The position numbers and the translations under genes were made by a program. DNA of 64,000 nt from Tolypothrix tenuis PCC 7101. GTDB taxonomy: Bacteria > Cyanobacteriota > Cyanobacteriia > Cyanobacteriales > Nostocaceae. The notes under the pieces are model-generated. The model was not told the origin of the DNA, ran no database searches, and saw only the letters and a list, made by a program, of their open reading frames with translations. Location: assembly GCF_002368295.1 (NCBI RefSeq), contig NZ_AP018248.1, forward strand, positions 8,431,094 to 8,495,093. The letters run 5' to 3'. Shown in pieces: positions 8,946 through 17,983 of this stretch; the stretch's first letter is position 1, and every line of letters begins with the position of its first letter.

Positions 8946-9398
8946 CCCAAAATTAAAGATACCCTAGAACAGACAAGAGTCTCTGCCAAGCCTGTGAAAA
9001 AACGAGTTACTCTCACTTTTCCCAAACGTGCTATACAAATGCCGGTTACCTATAGACTGGCTAAAGAGTTTAATGTTGCGGCTAATATTATCCGTGCCCA
9101 AGTTGCCCCAAATCAAATTGGTAAGCTGGTTGTGGAATTACTGGGAGATATCGATCAGTTAGATGCGGCGATTGAGTGGATGCGATCGCAAAATATTAAT
9201 GTGTCGCATACATTGGGCGAAATTGTCATTGATGAGGATACCTGTGTTCATTGCGGTTTATGTACCGGGGTTTGTCCCACTGAAGCCTTGAGTCTCCACC
9301 CAGAAACATATAAGCTGACATTCACGCGATCGCGTTGCATTGTCTGCGAACAGTGTATCCCTACCTGCCCGGTGCAAGCAATTTCTACTAATCTTTAG
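8943..9398 (+). CDS. NIL-domain plus 2[4Fe-4S] ferredoxin protein
   Basis: The N-terminal half is a NIL domain (KKRVTLTFPKRAIQMPVTYRLA). The C-terminal half is a bacterial ferredoxin with two cluster motifs, CVHCGLCTGVCP and CIVCEQCIPTCP. Such proteins are predicted small electron carriers, possibly linked to sulfur amino acid metabolism through the NIL domain. The ATG at 8943 is supplied by the repeat upstream. GTG at 8994 would give the start MKKRVTLTF that I recall for relatives, so the true N-terminus may be there. Confidence 0.9.
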   Translation: MPKIKDTLEQTRVSAKPVKKRVTLTFPKRAIQMPVTYRLAKEFNVAANIIRAQVAPNQIGKLVVELLGDIDQLDAAIEWMRSQNINVSHTLGEIVIDEDTCVHCGLCTGVCPTEALSLHPETYKLTFTRSRCIVCEQCIPTCPVQAISTNL

Positions 9399-9401
9399 GG
9401 A

Positions 9402-9520
9402 CTGGGAGATGAGGTATATGAGGAAGATGAGGAAGATGAGGGAGAAGTTACTATTACCCATTACTCATTACTCATTACTCATTACTCATTACTCATTACC
9501 CATTACCCATTACCAAACTC
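9402..9520. repeat. GAGGAAGAT and CATTACT tandem repeats
   Basis: ATGAGGAAG units (9410-9445) and about ten CATTACT/CATTACC heptamers (about 9455-9515) fill the space between convergent genes and overlap the 3' end of the DUF3616 gene. Confidence 0.85.
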
Positions 9521-10572
9521 AACAAATCTGCTATTACTCCACTTTCCCCTATTAACCGACTCTTAGCTGGGGAGTCATAAACTATCAGCAATGAAGGTTT
9601 ACCAGTCACATCATTTAATAGCGTCATCCCTTCAGCATGATCCTCGCGATTACCATAGGGAATATCTTTTATAAGTTCTGGGTAGCTTAAAATATTTTCG
9701 GCTACATTTACGCCACCTTGCCAGCGATAAAGTTGCACTGGGCCGTCTAAATCCATTGTCGGCCCGGCTAATATCAATAAGTCTTCCCCATCTAAAGCTA
9801 AATCCCGAATTCCTAAACCATTCAACCACAGAAAATGTTTTTTATACTTTTGTTGATAACCTATTGGTTTTAATGTCATCAATCCTGGGGTAGATTTTTC
9901 TAATTCAATTTCTAAAATTACAGCCCAACCTCGTAATACTGGCCCTCGTAAGCCTAGAAAAATTCGATTTTGATAAATGCTGATTCCTTCAATATCAAAA
10001 CCATTGTCTTTACCGGGAACAGCTGCTTGAATATATAAGCCTAAATGAGGATCGTCTGCTAAGGCTGTCATCAGCAAATTACTCTGGTTAATACACTCTA
10101 GTTTGGCAGCACTTAACTGTACATCTGGGTTTTGTGGATGTGGACAAGATGAGAATAATTTTCCATCTACAAGCGGAATTCTGCCGAGAATATAACGATT
10201 AGGTTCTGATGTCACGGTTGCTAATCTTTGAATATTTTTGACATCGGTATTTTTGGTTTTTGTTTTTTTACGTTTGTAGCTATGGGAACCAACTAGCCAT
10301 AAGTAATAATCGGCATAAGCTAGCCCTTCAATATCAATTTCCTCGCTTTCTGGCGCAGGTAAATTGATAAATTCTGCCACACGAAATTGTTGATGGTTAC
10401 CAAAGTTATTACCATCAATTAAAGAAAGTCTTTCCAAGGTCGAGCTTTCATCAGATCCAAGCCAGAGATATTTGTCAGGAGTTAATAGTAATGCTGAAAG
10501 GTCTGTTCTGTGTTCTTGGAAATTTTCTGTAAATGTCAAAAATATTGGTTCTATTAAATTGCAGTTATGCAT
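9496..10572 (-). CDS. DUF3616 protein
   Basis: 358 residues resembling DUF3616 proteins (DLSALLLTPDKYLWLGSDE, IDIEGLAYADYYLWLVGSHS, RNRIFLGLRGP-like blocks), probably a beta-propeller. The repeated WLG/DLDG pattern fits several blades. No signal peptide is evident. Function unknown. The C-terminal codons lie within a heptamer repeat. Confidence 0.8.
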   Translation of the reverse strand: MHNCNLIEPIFLTFTENFQEHRTDLSALLLTPDKYLWLGSDESSTLERLSLIDGNNFGNHQQFRVAEFINLPAPESEEIDIEGLAYADYYLWLVGSHSYKRKKTKTKNTDVKNIQRLATVTSEPNRYILGRIPLVDGKLFSSCPHPQNPDVQLSAAKLECINQSNLLMTALADDPHLGLYIQAAVPGKDNGFDIEGISIYQNRIFLGLRGPVLRGWAVILEIELEKSTPGLMTLKPIGYQQKYKKHFLWLNGLGIRDLALDGEDLLILAGPTMDLDGPVQLYRWQGGVNVAENILSYPELIKDIPYGNREDHAEGMTLLNDVTGKPSLLIVYDSPAKSRLIGESGVIADLLSLVMGNG

Positions 10573-10864
10573 ATTACAGTTTGCCTAAGTATTGTACGAA
10601 TTGACATTAATTGATTAATGTTATAATCAATACTAGTTTTGTATTTATATTGATAACTGAGAATTATGATTTAAAAATGAGCGATCGCAAGCATAATCAT
10701 TGTGCTATTGCCAGCAAAAATTTTGAGCAGATAAGCAAAATTTTTTAATTATCTTGGTGTTTTATATAAAGAATTGCTTAAAAAAATATCAAAAGTTATA
10801 TAAGCAAATTTTTAACTGATGCTATCATGCAATAATCCGCATCGGTATCTTATTGGTTGAACTT
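10573..10864. other. Divergent intergenic region
   Basis: A/T-rich DNA between the DUF3616 gene and the CHAD gene, with one GCGATCGC octamer. It must carry both promoters; I see no distinct motif. Confidence 0.5.
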
Positions 10865-11881
10865 ATGGAAGTAGATACAAATACCACAATCCAAACGCTA
10901 GGAGATTATGCTTATCAGGCGATTGAAAAACATTATAAGAAAACAATCAAGTGGGAAAAATCAGTTAAGAAAGATGAAGATCCAGAGGCTTTGCATCAAA
11001 TGCGAGTAGGAATGCGTCGCCTACGCACCTCTGTCAGTAGATTTGCGATCGCCTTAGATTTATCTAAGCCAATTAGTGATAAAAATATCGGCAAACTTGC
11101 TCGTCGCCTGGGTAATCTCCGAGATTTAGATGTACTCAAAGAAACTCTAGAAAAAGATTATAAACCACAGTTATCTTCTAAAGATCAGAAGCATTTAAAT
11201 ACAGCTTTTGATGCTTTAGCTAAACAACGTGAACACGCTCTAGATACTGTACAAACAACATTAAAAGATGATTCCTATAAGTCTTTAAAACAGGCTTTAG
11301 AAGATTGGTTAGAAAAACCCAGTTATCAAGAATTAGCCTCGATTACTATTCAGCAAGTTTTACCAGATTTACTGTTACCAGAAGTGAGCCAGTTTTTATT
11401 GCATCCTGGTTGGCTAGTGGGTACAGAAGTTGTGGAATCGCAATTCAAAGTCCGCACCGATTGGGGAGCAAAAAAAGTAGAACAACACTTAGCTAATGAA
11501 GGAGAAAAACTTCATAGCTTACGCAAACAAGCCAAACGTGTACGCTACCAAATGGATTTGTTTGCAGATTTATACAGTGAATCCTATGCAGCTTACATTG
11601 CAGATGTGAAAAAGATCCAAGATATTTTGGGTGCAATGCAAGATAGTGTGGTGTTAACTGAATGGCTTGAGGATGTCTTTAAGTCAGATATGGATTCTCA
11701 TGTGCATGGACTGAATAAATTACTCACTGAAAATCGCTATAAATTATGGCAACAGTGGCAACCATTACAAGAGCGTTATCTGACAACTGAAACAAGACAT
11801 GGTTTTCATTTAACAATTTTACATCCCAAAGACTCTGGCTTTGTGAATGAAGATGAGACTAGCGCCCAGACAATTGGATAG
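10865..11881 (+). CDS. CHAD domain protein
   Basis: 338 residues from ATG 10865 (an in-frame TTG at 10853 gives 342). CHAD hallmarks are the conserved His and Arg clusters HQMRVGMRRLRTSVSRF (about 45-60) and LHSLRKQAKRVRYQMDLF in the second half, on an all-helical protein. CHAD domains bind inorganic polyphosphate. Its 3' end overlaps the convergent gene by 23 bp. Confidence 0.93.
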   Translation: MEVDTNTTIQTLGDYAYQAIEKHYKKTIKWEKSVKKDEDPEALHQMRVGMRRLRTSVSRFAIALDLSKPISDKNIGKLARRLGNLRDLDVLKETLEKDYKPQLSSKDQKHLNTAFDALAKQREHALDTVQTTLKDDSYKSLKQALEDWLEKPSYQELASITIQQVLPDLLLPEVSQFLLHPGWLVGTEVVESQFKVRTDWGAKKVEQHLANEGEKLHSLRKQAKRVRYQMDLFADLYSESYAAYIADVKKIQDILGAMQDSVVLTEWLEDVFKSDMDSHVHGLNKLLTENRYKLWQQWQPLQERYLTTETRHGFHLTILHPKDSGFVNEDETSAQTIG

Positions 11882-12512
11882 GGGCTTCTAGAGATAAAAC
11901 GTAAACACTGCTTTGGGGAATCTGCACAATCCGAGTATTTTCTGCGGAACGCAAACCTGTAACTAATCCAATAGCGCTTCCTAACATTGCACCTCGGTCA
12001 AACTGTTCAGGATCTCCATTGCTGATAAAGCCCAAGGTACTGCCAGTCAGTCTACCCCAAACAGAACCATTTTCTACAGCTTTATCATTAGCGCGCTTTT
12101 GAGTAATAGTAGTGCCAGGAATCATCTGACTTGATGCTTTAATCGAGACGATGCGCCCATTAATTACCAAAGATTGGGCAACAATTTTAGCGCCTCCATC
12201 AGTAGGTTTCAGCACAATGGTAACGGGAGTATTTTCTGGTGCGACAACATTACCTTGAGCATCTTTAATTGCACTAGCCAAGGGAAGTGTCAAAGGATAA
12301 TCCTTCTTTTGCCCAACATCTACGGTAACAGATGCAGGAAAGGAAACAATAATTGCTGTATCTTGAGGGATGGTTAAATCTTGGCTAGCTGCTTGCGGCT
12401 GTAGCGTTGGTTGAGGCGATGGATTTGTAGTTGGTTGCGCGCTAGCTGGAACTGTGACAGCACCTAACAAAGATAGAGAACAAGCAAGACTTAACAGCAT
12501 TTGAGTTTTCAT
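11859..12512 (-). CDS. Secreted hypothetical protein
   Basis: 217 residues with a Sec signal peptide (MKTQMLLSLACSLSLLGA, cleavage near ASA-QP) followed by a Pro/Gln-rich linker. The mature part includes a glycine-rich hydrophobic segment (GAMLGSAIGLVTG). Likely periplasmic or outer-membrane associated. I do not recognise the family with certainty. Its 3' end overlaps the CHAD gene. Confidence 0.8.
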   Translation of the reverse strand: MKTQMLLSLACSLSLLGAVTVPASAQPTTNPSPQPTLQPQAASQDLTIPQDTAIIVSFPASVTVDVGQKKDYPLTLPLASAIKDAQGNVVAPENTPVTIVLKPTDGGAKIVAQSLVINGRIVSIKASSQMIPGTTITQKRANDKAVENGSVWGRLTGSTLGFISNGDPEQFDRGAMLGSAIGLVTGLRSAENTRIVQIPQSSVYVLSLEAPIQLSGR

Positions 12513-12677
12513 AATCGTTTTCCTTTTGATGTGAGTGGTGTTTGCGAGGTTTCAACCCCTTCACTTCATCAATAGGTTAGCGATCGCAATTTTATGCAGC
12601 CTTGAGTAAACAACTTACTAAATTTTTTGGATCTTGTCTTCTATCAAGGGTTGTACGTCTTCAGTGCTATCCGCTGG

Positions 12678-12704
12678 GATGTCTGCGACGGGCTACGCCT
12701 AGGC
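12678..12704. repeat. Dispersed GGATGTCTGCGACGGGCTAC repeat
   Basis: A copy of the dispersed cyanobacterial repeat that reads TGTCTGCGACGGGCTACGCC. A relative lies inside the DsbA-like gene at 31621-31646. Confidence 0.7.
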
Positions 12705-12768
12705 AATTGGCAACATCTCTTGAATTGGTATAATCTGGGTTAATTATTTTTTGCTATAAATAACCCAA

Positions 12769-13968
12769 ATGAATGCTGTAATTAGCTTTTTATTTTTTGT
12801 TATTCCACTTTTGACTAGTATTTATATAGCCCAAGTTTCTAACCCTTTATCTTCTTATCAGCCGCTTCATGTAATAGATGGTGCAGGGTTATATAAAAAA
12901 GAATTAACCAATGCTAATACAGCATATTTACAAATAATTGACCTCAGAAAAATGCGGATAGACCAAGTTATTGGTGAGGTTGATAATATGGGTAATGCTC
13001 AAGGTAAATACTATAAAGGAGAAGGAGGAAGTTATAGCCCTTATTTTAAAAACAAATTATTTTCGCAAGTAAATGATGAATATAAAAAACTTTATGGGAA
13101 TGATGTATTTTCCATGATTAATTGTTCGTTTTTCGAGCAATACCAATCAAGTACACAATTATCTTTCCCCATTAAATTTAATGGTGTAGTGATTACCGGA
13201 GGTCATAGTCCATACGGGCCAGTTAAGAAACCAGAGTCTGAATTTTATCGCACAATTCGCTTAAAAGCGTTAGTTTGGGATAAAAAGCAAGCATATATTA
13301 CAGATTATGACCCAGCTAGCGGTGCGCCTCTCAATCAAACAGCAGTAAAAAATGCGATCGTTAGTTATCAATATAGCGACCATCCAGCAAAAGTATTAGC
13401 TAACAATCAAGTAAATAGATATCAAGTTATCGGTACTTTAAATAAAGATAACCGTCAGGGTAATGAGCAACTGTTAATTATGACAGTGAATCAAACAACT
13501 CTAGATGAAGCTGCTAAATTATTACGCCAGTTAGGTGTTAAAGGAGATATCATAACCGTTGACGGTGGCAGATCTACTTATTTGTTTAATTCTAAAGTGG
13601 GAGATATTATCTTACCGCAACTGTCTAATCCTCAAGAAAATCCCACATTTCGAGATTTACCCCATTACCTAGGAGTTCGCAAGGTTGGAACTCAAAAGGT
13701 TGTACCGCAAATATTAATCGATCAGCCAGTTGGTAAAGTACAAGTTGAACAAAATCGACCTTATTTAATCTTGTGGCGAGACAATATCAACAGCGATGTG
13801 TCGATTAAATTATCCGATCGCAACAACAAAACTATCCAAAATATTTCTACCCATACTGCTAGCGATGGGGTTTATGAATGGACACCGAATATTGCTGTTA
13901 AAGAGGGTTATACAATTCGTGTAACTAGCCGAGAAAACCAAAAGATTTTCGGAAATTTAAAATTATAA
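12769..13968 (+). CDS. Phosphodiester glycosidase (NAGPA/DUF2233) family protein
   Basis: 399 residues with an N-terminal hydrophobic signal or anchor (residues 3-21). The NAGPA-type core shows INCSFFEQ early, GNEQLLIMTVNQTT, and the signature DGGRSTYL, a variant of the usual DGGGS. The C-terminal ~90 residues look like a beta-sandwich (NRPYLILWRDN). Family members cleave phosphodiester-linked sugars in exopolysaccharide or cell-wall contexts. It ends 6 bp inside the convergent methyltransferase gene. Confidence 0.85.
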   Translation: MNAVISFLFFVIPLLTSIYIAQVSNPLSSYQPLHVIDGAGLYKKELTNANTAYLQIIDLRKMRIDQVIGEVDNMGNAQGKYYKGEGGSYSPYFKNKLFSQVNDEYKKLYGNDVFSMINCSFFEQYQSSTQLSFPIKFNGVVITGGHSPYGPVKKPESEFYRTIRLKALVWDKKQAYITDYDPASGAPLNQTAVKNAIVSYQYSDHPAKVLANNQVNRYQVIGTLNKDNRQGNEQLLIMTVNQTTLDEAAKLLRQLGVKGDIITVDGGRSTYLFNSKVGDIILPQLSNPQENPTFRDLPHYLGVRKVGTQKVVPQILIDQPVGKVQVEQNRPYLILWRDNINSDVSIKLSDRNNKTIQNISTHTASDGVYEWTPNIAVKEGYTIRVTSRENQKIFGNLKL

Positions 13969-15288
13969 GTTTGCTGTATCGGTGATGATTTCCATGACTT
14001 TGGGATTAACACCATAATTTTTAGCTGCTTCCAACATTTTAAAATGCAATAAACTTTCATCACCAAGTTCTTGAATGATGTTTGGTTGAGATGGCGATAT
14101 ACCCAACACATTGATAATTTCTGATGCAATAGACTTAGCTAAATAAGGAGGTACAGAGTTACCAACTTGGCGAAATCCGTGCCATTTTGTAATATGAAAT
14201 CTAAACCAATCGGGGTAAGAATGTAGCCTTGCTGCTTCCCTTACTGTGATACATCTAGGTGTAAAAGGATGAATTGGCCTAGGAGAAGTAAAAGAGCCAC
14301 GATACATATCTGTACCTGCTCTTAATGTGTTGCAAACACCAGCCGGATGTAATTTATGAAAACGACTAATAGGTTCTCTTTCTCCTTGCATTGTAGCTGC
14401 AAAGCGTTCCCTAGTAGCATCTGAATGTTTGGTGCGGAAACTGGAAGAGAGAATTTGAGAATTAAATTTACGTGGATATGAATAATTATTTGCTAAATTT
14501 TCAATACAGCGAAGTTGGCGAGCATAATTACTAGGTTTAGCATATTCTGCTAATACTGAATCTTGTGAAAGTAACTCATCATAATTTTCTACTTCTGGTA
14601 TATCACCAATTGCATCCCACACGGTTGGACTCATTGGCAATGATGATGAATTTGGTTTTGCAGAATTATGGTGCTTTACTATTTGAGTAATAGGCTGAGG
14701 ATATTTTGGTAAAGCTATATCTTCCCTTGCACCTAACAAAAATAATCTTTCCCGTGCCTGTGGTACACCATAATGAGCAGCATTAAGAATTCGGTAATTT
14801 TCTTCTACTTGATAGCCTTTACTTTGAAACTCACTAATCAAAGTTTGCAAAATTTGTTTATGTTCGCCAATTGTGATGCCTCGGACATTTTCCATCACAA
14901 AAAACTTTGGTTGCAACTCTAAAACTAGGCGCTGAAAGTGAAATACTAAAGAGTTGCGGGGGTCATCAACAGCGCGTTTACCAATTAGAGAGAAGCCTTG
15001 GCAAGGACTACCCGAAATTACCACATCTATTTCGCGATCGCCAATTTGCGATCGCTTTCTAATCTCTTCCCCTGTAGTGTCTACAACACTTTGGCATAAT
15101 ACTGTCCAAAAAGGAAAATTAAATTCATGGATGGCACAGTGAATCGGGTCGATTTCCACAGATGCCAGCACATCAAAGCCAGCTTGTTCAAACCCAAGAG
15201 TCATACCGCCTGCACCAGCAAACAAGTCAACTGCAATTGGTCTTTGATGAACAGTGCTGAGTTCTAAGTTATCAGTTCTGAGTCTCAT
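13963..15288 (-). CDS. DNA (cytosine-5) methyltransferase, orphan
   Basis: 441 residues with the ordered C5-MTase motifs: I DLFAGAGG (21-28), IV SGSPCQGFS with the catalytic Cys (96), VI MENVRGI (132-138), VIII QARERLFLLG, a target-recognition region (about 215-340), then IX REAARLHSYPDWF and X GFRQVGNSVPPYLA. A ~50-residue C-terminal tail follows. No restriction endonuclease is adjacent, so it looks like a solitary modification enzyme. HIP1-rich cyanobacteria commonly carry a solitary CGATCG C5 methylase, but I cannot assign specificity from sequence alone. Confidence 0.95.
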   Translation of the reverse strand: MRLRTDNLELSTVHQRPIAVDLFAGAGGMTLGFEQAGFDVLASVEIDPIHCAIHEFNFPFWTVLCQSVVDTTGEEIRKRSQIGDREIDVVISGSPCQGFSLIGKRAVDDPRNSLVFHFQRLVLELQPKFFVMENVRGITIGEHKQILQTLISEFQSKGYQVEENYRILNAAHYGVPQARERLFLLGAREDIALPKYPQPITQIVKHHNSAKPNSSSLPMSPTVWDAIGDIPEVENYDELLSQDSVLAEYAKPSNYARQLRCIENLANNYSYPRKFNSQILSSSFRTKHSDATRERFAATMQGEREPISRFHKLHPAGVCNTLRAGTDMYRGSFTSPRPIHPFTPRCITVREAARLHSYPDWFRFHITKWHGFRQVGNSVPPYLAKSIASEIINVLGISPSQPNIIQELGDESLLHFKMLEAAKNYGVNPKVMEIITDTANL

Positions 15289-15527
15289 TTGTGATTCAGA
15301 CGTTGACCTATGGACTCTGATGCAGGTACGTGAACCAGCGATTACACGAACTATAATAATAAAAATTTAAAGCAATACATTTTACCCTAAAAATAAGATT
15401 TGTCCAAGTAGTAGTTGATTATATTAAGTTTGCTATGTTGCAAGATCCCCGACTTCTTGAAGAAGTCGGGGATCTGACCGCTCGCAACAATTTAAAACTA
15501 ACTTGCATTTTGCATTATCTCAAAGCG
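15289..15527. other. Intergenic region with perfect palindrome
   Basis: Upstream region of the methyltransferase gene. The only clear structure is the perfect palindrome at 15444-15474. Confidence 0.6.
15444..15474. repeat. 31-bp perfect palindrome (GATCCCCGACTTCTT arms)
   Basis: Arms of 15 bp (GATCCCCGACTTCTT) around a single G. It is a REP-like element. A sister copy with compensated substitutions is at 17793-17823. Confidence 0.9.
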
Positions 15528-15773
15528 CTATTGTGCATTCAACTGATTTGAAATATGAGAGATGATGCGTTTAATTATTACGTCATTTCGTAAATCAAAC
15601 ATTCCATAAAACTTAGTTAAAGCTTCCACAATTACAGAAACATCATTTAAAGAAATTTCTGCTTGTAAATAATCATCAAGTTGTTCCATGAATACTCTTA
15701 TTTTGCTTGTACCATCTGGGAATTTTTGATTAGCATCAGATTTGTTTTCGGAATCAGTTGTTGTTTCCAGCAT
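15528..15773 (-). CDS. Small hypothetical protein
   Basis: 81 residues, start MLETTTDSENKSD, with a GGGGAAAGG ribosome-binding region just upstream. Acidic N-terminus and a helical C-terminal half (DVSVIVEALTKFYGMFDLRNDVIIKRIISHIS). No recognised domain. A terminator for the upstream transporter separates it from that gene, so it has its own promoter. Confidence 0.65.
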   Translation of the reverse strand: MLETTTDSENKSDANQKFPDGTSKIRVFMEQLDDYLQAEISLNDVSVIVEALTKFYGMFDLRNDVIIKRIISHISNQLNAQ

Positions 15774-15810
15774 TAGCCTTTCCCCTCAACTATCTCGCAT
15801 GATGCTGTAT

Positions 15811-15849
15811 AAAAAAAAGAAATCCTTCCCTCTTAAGTAAGGAAGGATT
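15811..15849 (-). terminator. Rho-independent terminator after the MFS gene
   Basis: On the minus strand a 9-bp perfect stem (AATCCTTCC with GGAAGGATT, 15821-15829 and 15841-15849) is followed by a T-rich run (15811-15818), directly downstream of the MFS stop codon. Confidence 0.88.
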
Positions 15850-15880
15850 AGCTAATGAAGGTTAATGCTGAGTAATTTAT

Positions 15881-17329
15881 TTAAGCAGCAATTTTCTCGG
15901 TGGAAACAAGCTCTGATTTTGGTTTCCCAGGTAAGATTTTTTCCAGCAAATCACTAAAGGATTTACTGCGCGGTTCTCTAACAAATATTAGAGGTAACAG
16001 CGCTATCAATCGGATAATAGCTGAAAGCGCAAATAGTCCAGGTAAGCCACCAATGATATCTAGCTGGGCTAAGAAGCCTCCTATTGTGGAACCTAAACCA
16101 CCAGTAACACCAATAACCGCAGCTGCGATCGCAAAATATTGCGAAGGAGACTCTAATGGTGCCATTTCCATCTGAATATTACTGTTGCACAAGTCGATCG
16201 CAGCACCAAAGCCACCCCATACTATATGTATAAGTGGTAGCCAAACCCACACAGAAATGAAGTCATTCCCAGTCCCTAGCCAAAATAAAGGTGTGACTGC
16301 AATTAAAAAGCCGACTAACAATAGTATGGGACGATTGCCTATCTTGTCAGCCAACTTACCCCACAATACCAGCATGACTAAGTTCGCCCCAGCAATCAAA
16401 CTACTATAAAGTGTGACTGTACTGAGGTCTAAACCTAAATTTTGCAGCATATAAAGGTTAAAAAATGGGGCGCTGAGGTTGACTGCAAATGTCCACAGCC
16501 CAAAATAAACCAGAAATTTGAGAAAATTGAAATCTTTGAGGATGCTAAATGTATTTAGTTTTGGAGTTTCAGCATTTTCTGCATTTTGGCGCGCAGTTTT
16601 ACTAAAGCGGTAAACTTGGGGATTGACATCCACCATCCAAAATTGACAAGCCAAACTGATCAGGCCGATGACTACTCCTAGTAATAAAAGTACGCCGAAA
16701 CCTTGAATTCCTCCACCAGGCCAAGCGGAAACCGCAAATCCCAACAGAGGTACAGATAACAAATTAGCCAAGCTAGCAGCACTATTGCGAAAACCAAAAT
16801 AACGCCCTCGCAAGCGTGGGGGAACCAAAGCCGCCATCCAGCTAAACCAGGCGCAACCACCCAAACCTCCGAGAATATTGGTAACTACAACTATTCCCAG
16901 TGTCCAAATTACTAACTGGTGAGGTGGGGTGTGATTGTAACAAAACCATGCAATTCCCGCTACTAAAATTAGCCACAGCAGCCGCGAAGGGCCAAAAATT
17001 GCCAAGGTATACCAATGGCGGCTAGTAGTGCGATCGGCAAAATATGCTCCCACTGGTTGCAGGAAATTTGCCAGCATAGGAATGGAAGACAGCAAGCCTA
17101 TTTCTACTGGGGTAGCGCCTAACTGAAGCAAAAAGTTAATCAGTATTACGCCGCTGGTAATGTTAGAAAAAATTGTGGCAAATACGCCATCTATAGTGGA
17201 TGCTTTTAGGCTAGTTCGAGTTGCTTGGGGAGAAATTTTTGGCGGTGAGTCTGTAGTCAGAGATGTCAGCAGTTCGTTAGAAGGTACGGGTTCTACAAGT
17301 TCTTCAGTAGAGGCAGATAGAGTCTTCAC
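15881..17329 (-). CDS. MFS transporter
   Basis: 482 residues with about 12 predicted membrane segments. The cytoplasmic N-terminus (1-45) is Ser/Thr-rich. The MFS loop signature is visible as GVYFADRTTSR-like sequence (GAYFADRTTSRHW) after TM2 and as GKLADKIGNRP after TM8. The substrate is unknown. A clear terminator follows the gene. Confidence 0.88.
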   Translation of the reverse strand: MKTLSASTEELVEPVPSNELLTSLTTDSPPKISPQATRTSLKASTIDGVFATIFSNITSGVILINFLLQLGATPVEIGLLSSIPMLANFLQPVGAYFADRTTSRHWYTLAIFGPSRLLWLILVAGIAWFCYNHTPPHQLVIWTLGIVVVTNILGGLGGCAWFSWMAALVPPRLRGRYFGFRNSAASLANLLSVPLLGFAVSAWPGGGIQGFGVLLLLGVVIGLISLACQFWMVDVNPQVYRFSKTARQNAENAETPKLNTFSILKDFNFLKFLVYFGLWTFAVNLSAPFFNLYMLQNLGLDLSTVTLYSSLIAGANLVMLVLWGKLADKIGNRPILLLVGFLIAVTPLFWLGTGNDFISVWVWLPLIHIVWGGFGAAIDLCNSNIQMEMAPLESPSQYFAIAAAVIGVTGGLGSTIGGFLAQLDIIGGLPGLFALSAIIRLIALLPLIFVREPRSKSFSDLLEKILPGKPKSELVSTEKIAA

Positions 17330-17983
17330 TAGCGGAAAATCAATATATAGATGAGTGAGTGAGAGCAGTCAGAAGCAGCCTACTTAAGTCGGTGGTTATA
17401 ACCTGACAATAAGCTGGCTAGTACAATTGCGTAACAACCAGAAGAATGATAATTTTTTAAATCTTTTGAAATAAAAATTCAAGTATTCAAGTTCTACTTG
17501 AAAATTCAGGCTACCAATATTTGCGATTAGTTCAGATTTCTGGAGCGTTAAGCAGTGCGAATTCTTTAATACATAATTTGGTTATTTTGTCAATACTTAT
17601 TTTTTGATAGAAATATGAAAAAATACCACTCACGCATTCTTATCATAAGAAAATTTATCAAAATTTTTAATAACTATAGATTAAGTATATAAATATTTTT
17701 TGAAATTACGCGTGTAGGGTGTGTTGTTGCGTAGCGCAACGCACCAAAGCCTAGAATAAGATAGCACTTACTTAAGTATATATTGTTGCTCAGATCGCCG
17801 ACTTTTTCAAAAAGTCGGCGATCTAAAACCTGCTAAAGTAAGTGACATTCCACCCTACACATACTGAGATTTTTTCAATAATCAAATCGGATTCCTATAG
17901 TCTTTTACATTTGTTTATGAATCATCTGAAAAAAAGCAATCACTTTACGCTATGAGTTATGAGTTAGAGAAAAACTTGTAACT
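17330..17983. other. 654-bp intergenic region with two repeat families
   Basis: Divergent promoter region between the MFS gene and recJ. It holds the GTTGCG-TAG-CGCAAC hairpin of the GGGTGTGTTGTTGCGTAGCG repeat (stem 17726-17740) and the palindrome at 17793-17823. The rest is A/T-rich with no supported gene. Confidence 0.7.
17793..17823. repeat. 31-bp perfect palindrome (GATCGCCGACTTTTT arms)
   Basis: Arms GATCGCCGACTTTTT around a single C. It has the same geometry as 15444-15474, and each base change in one arm is matched in the other. Confidence 0.9.

Noticed and set aside
9402..9520. CATTACT repeat block as a CRISPR array
   Set aside because: The units are 7 bp and contiguous, with no unique spacers; this is a short tandem repeat.
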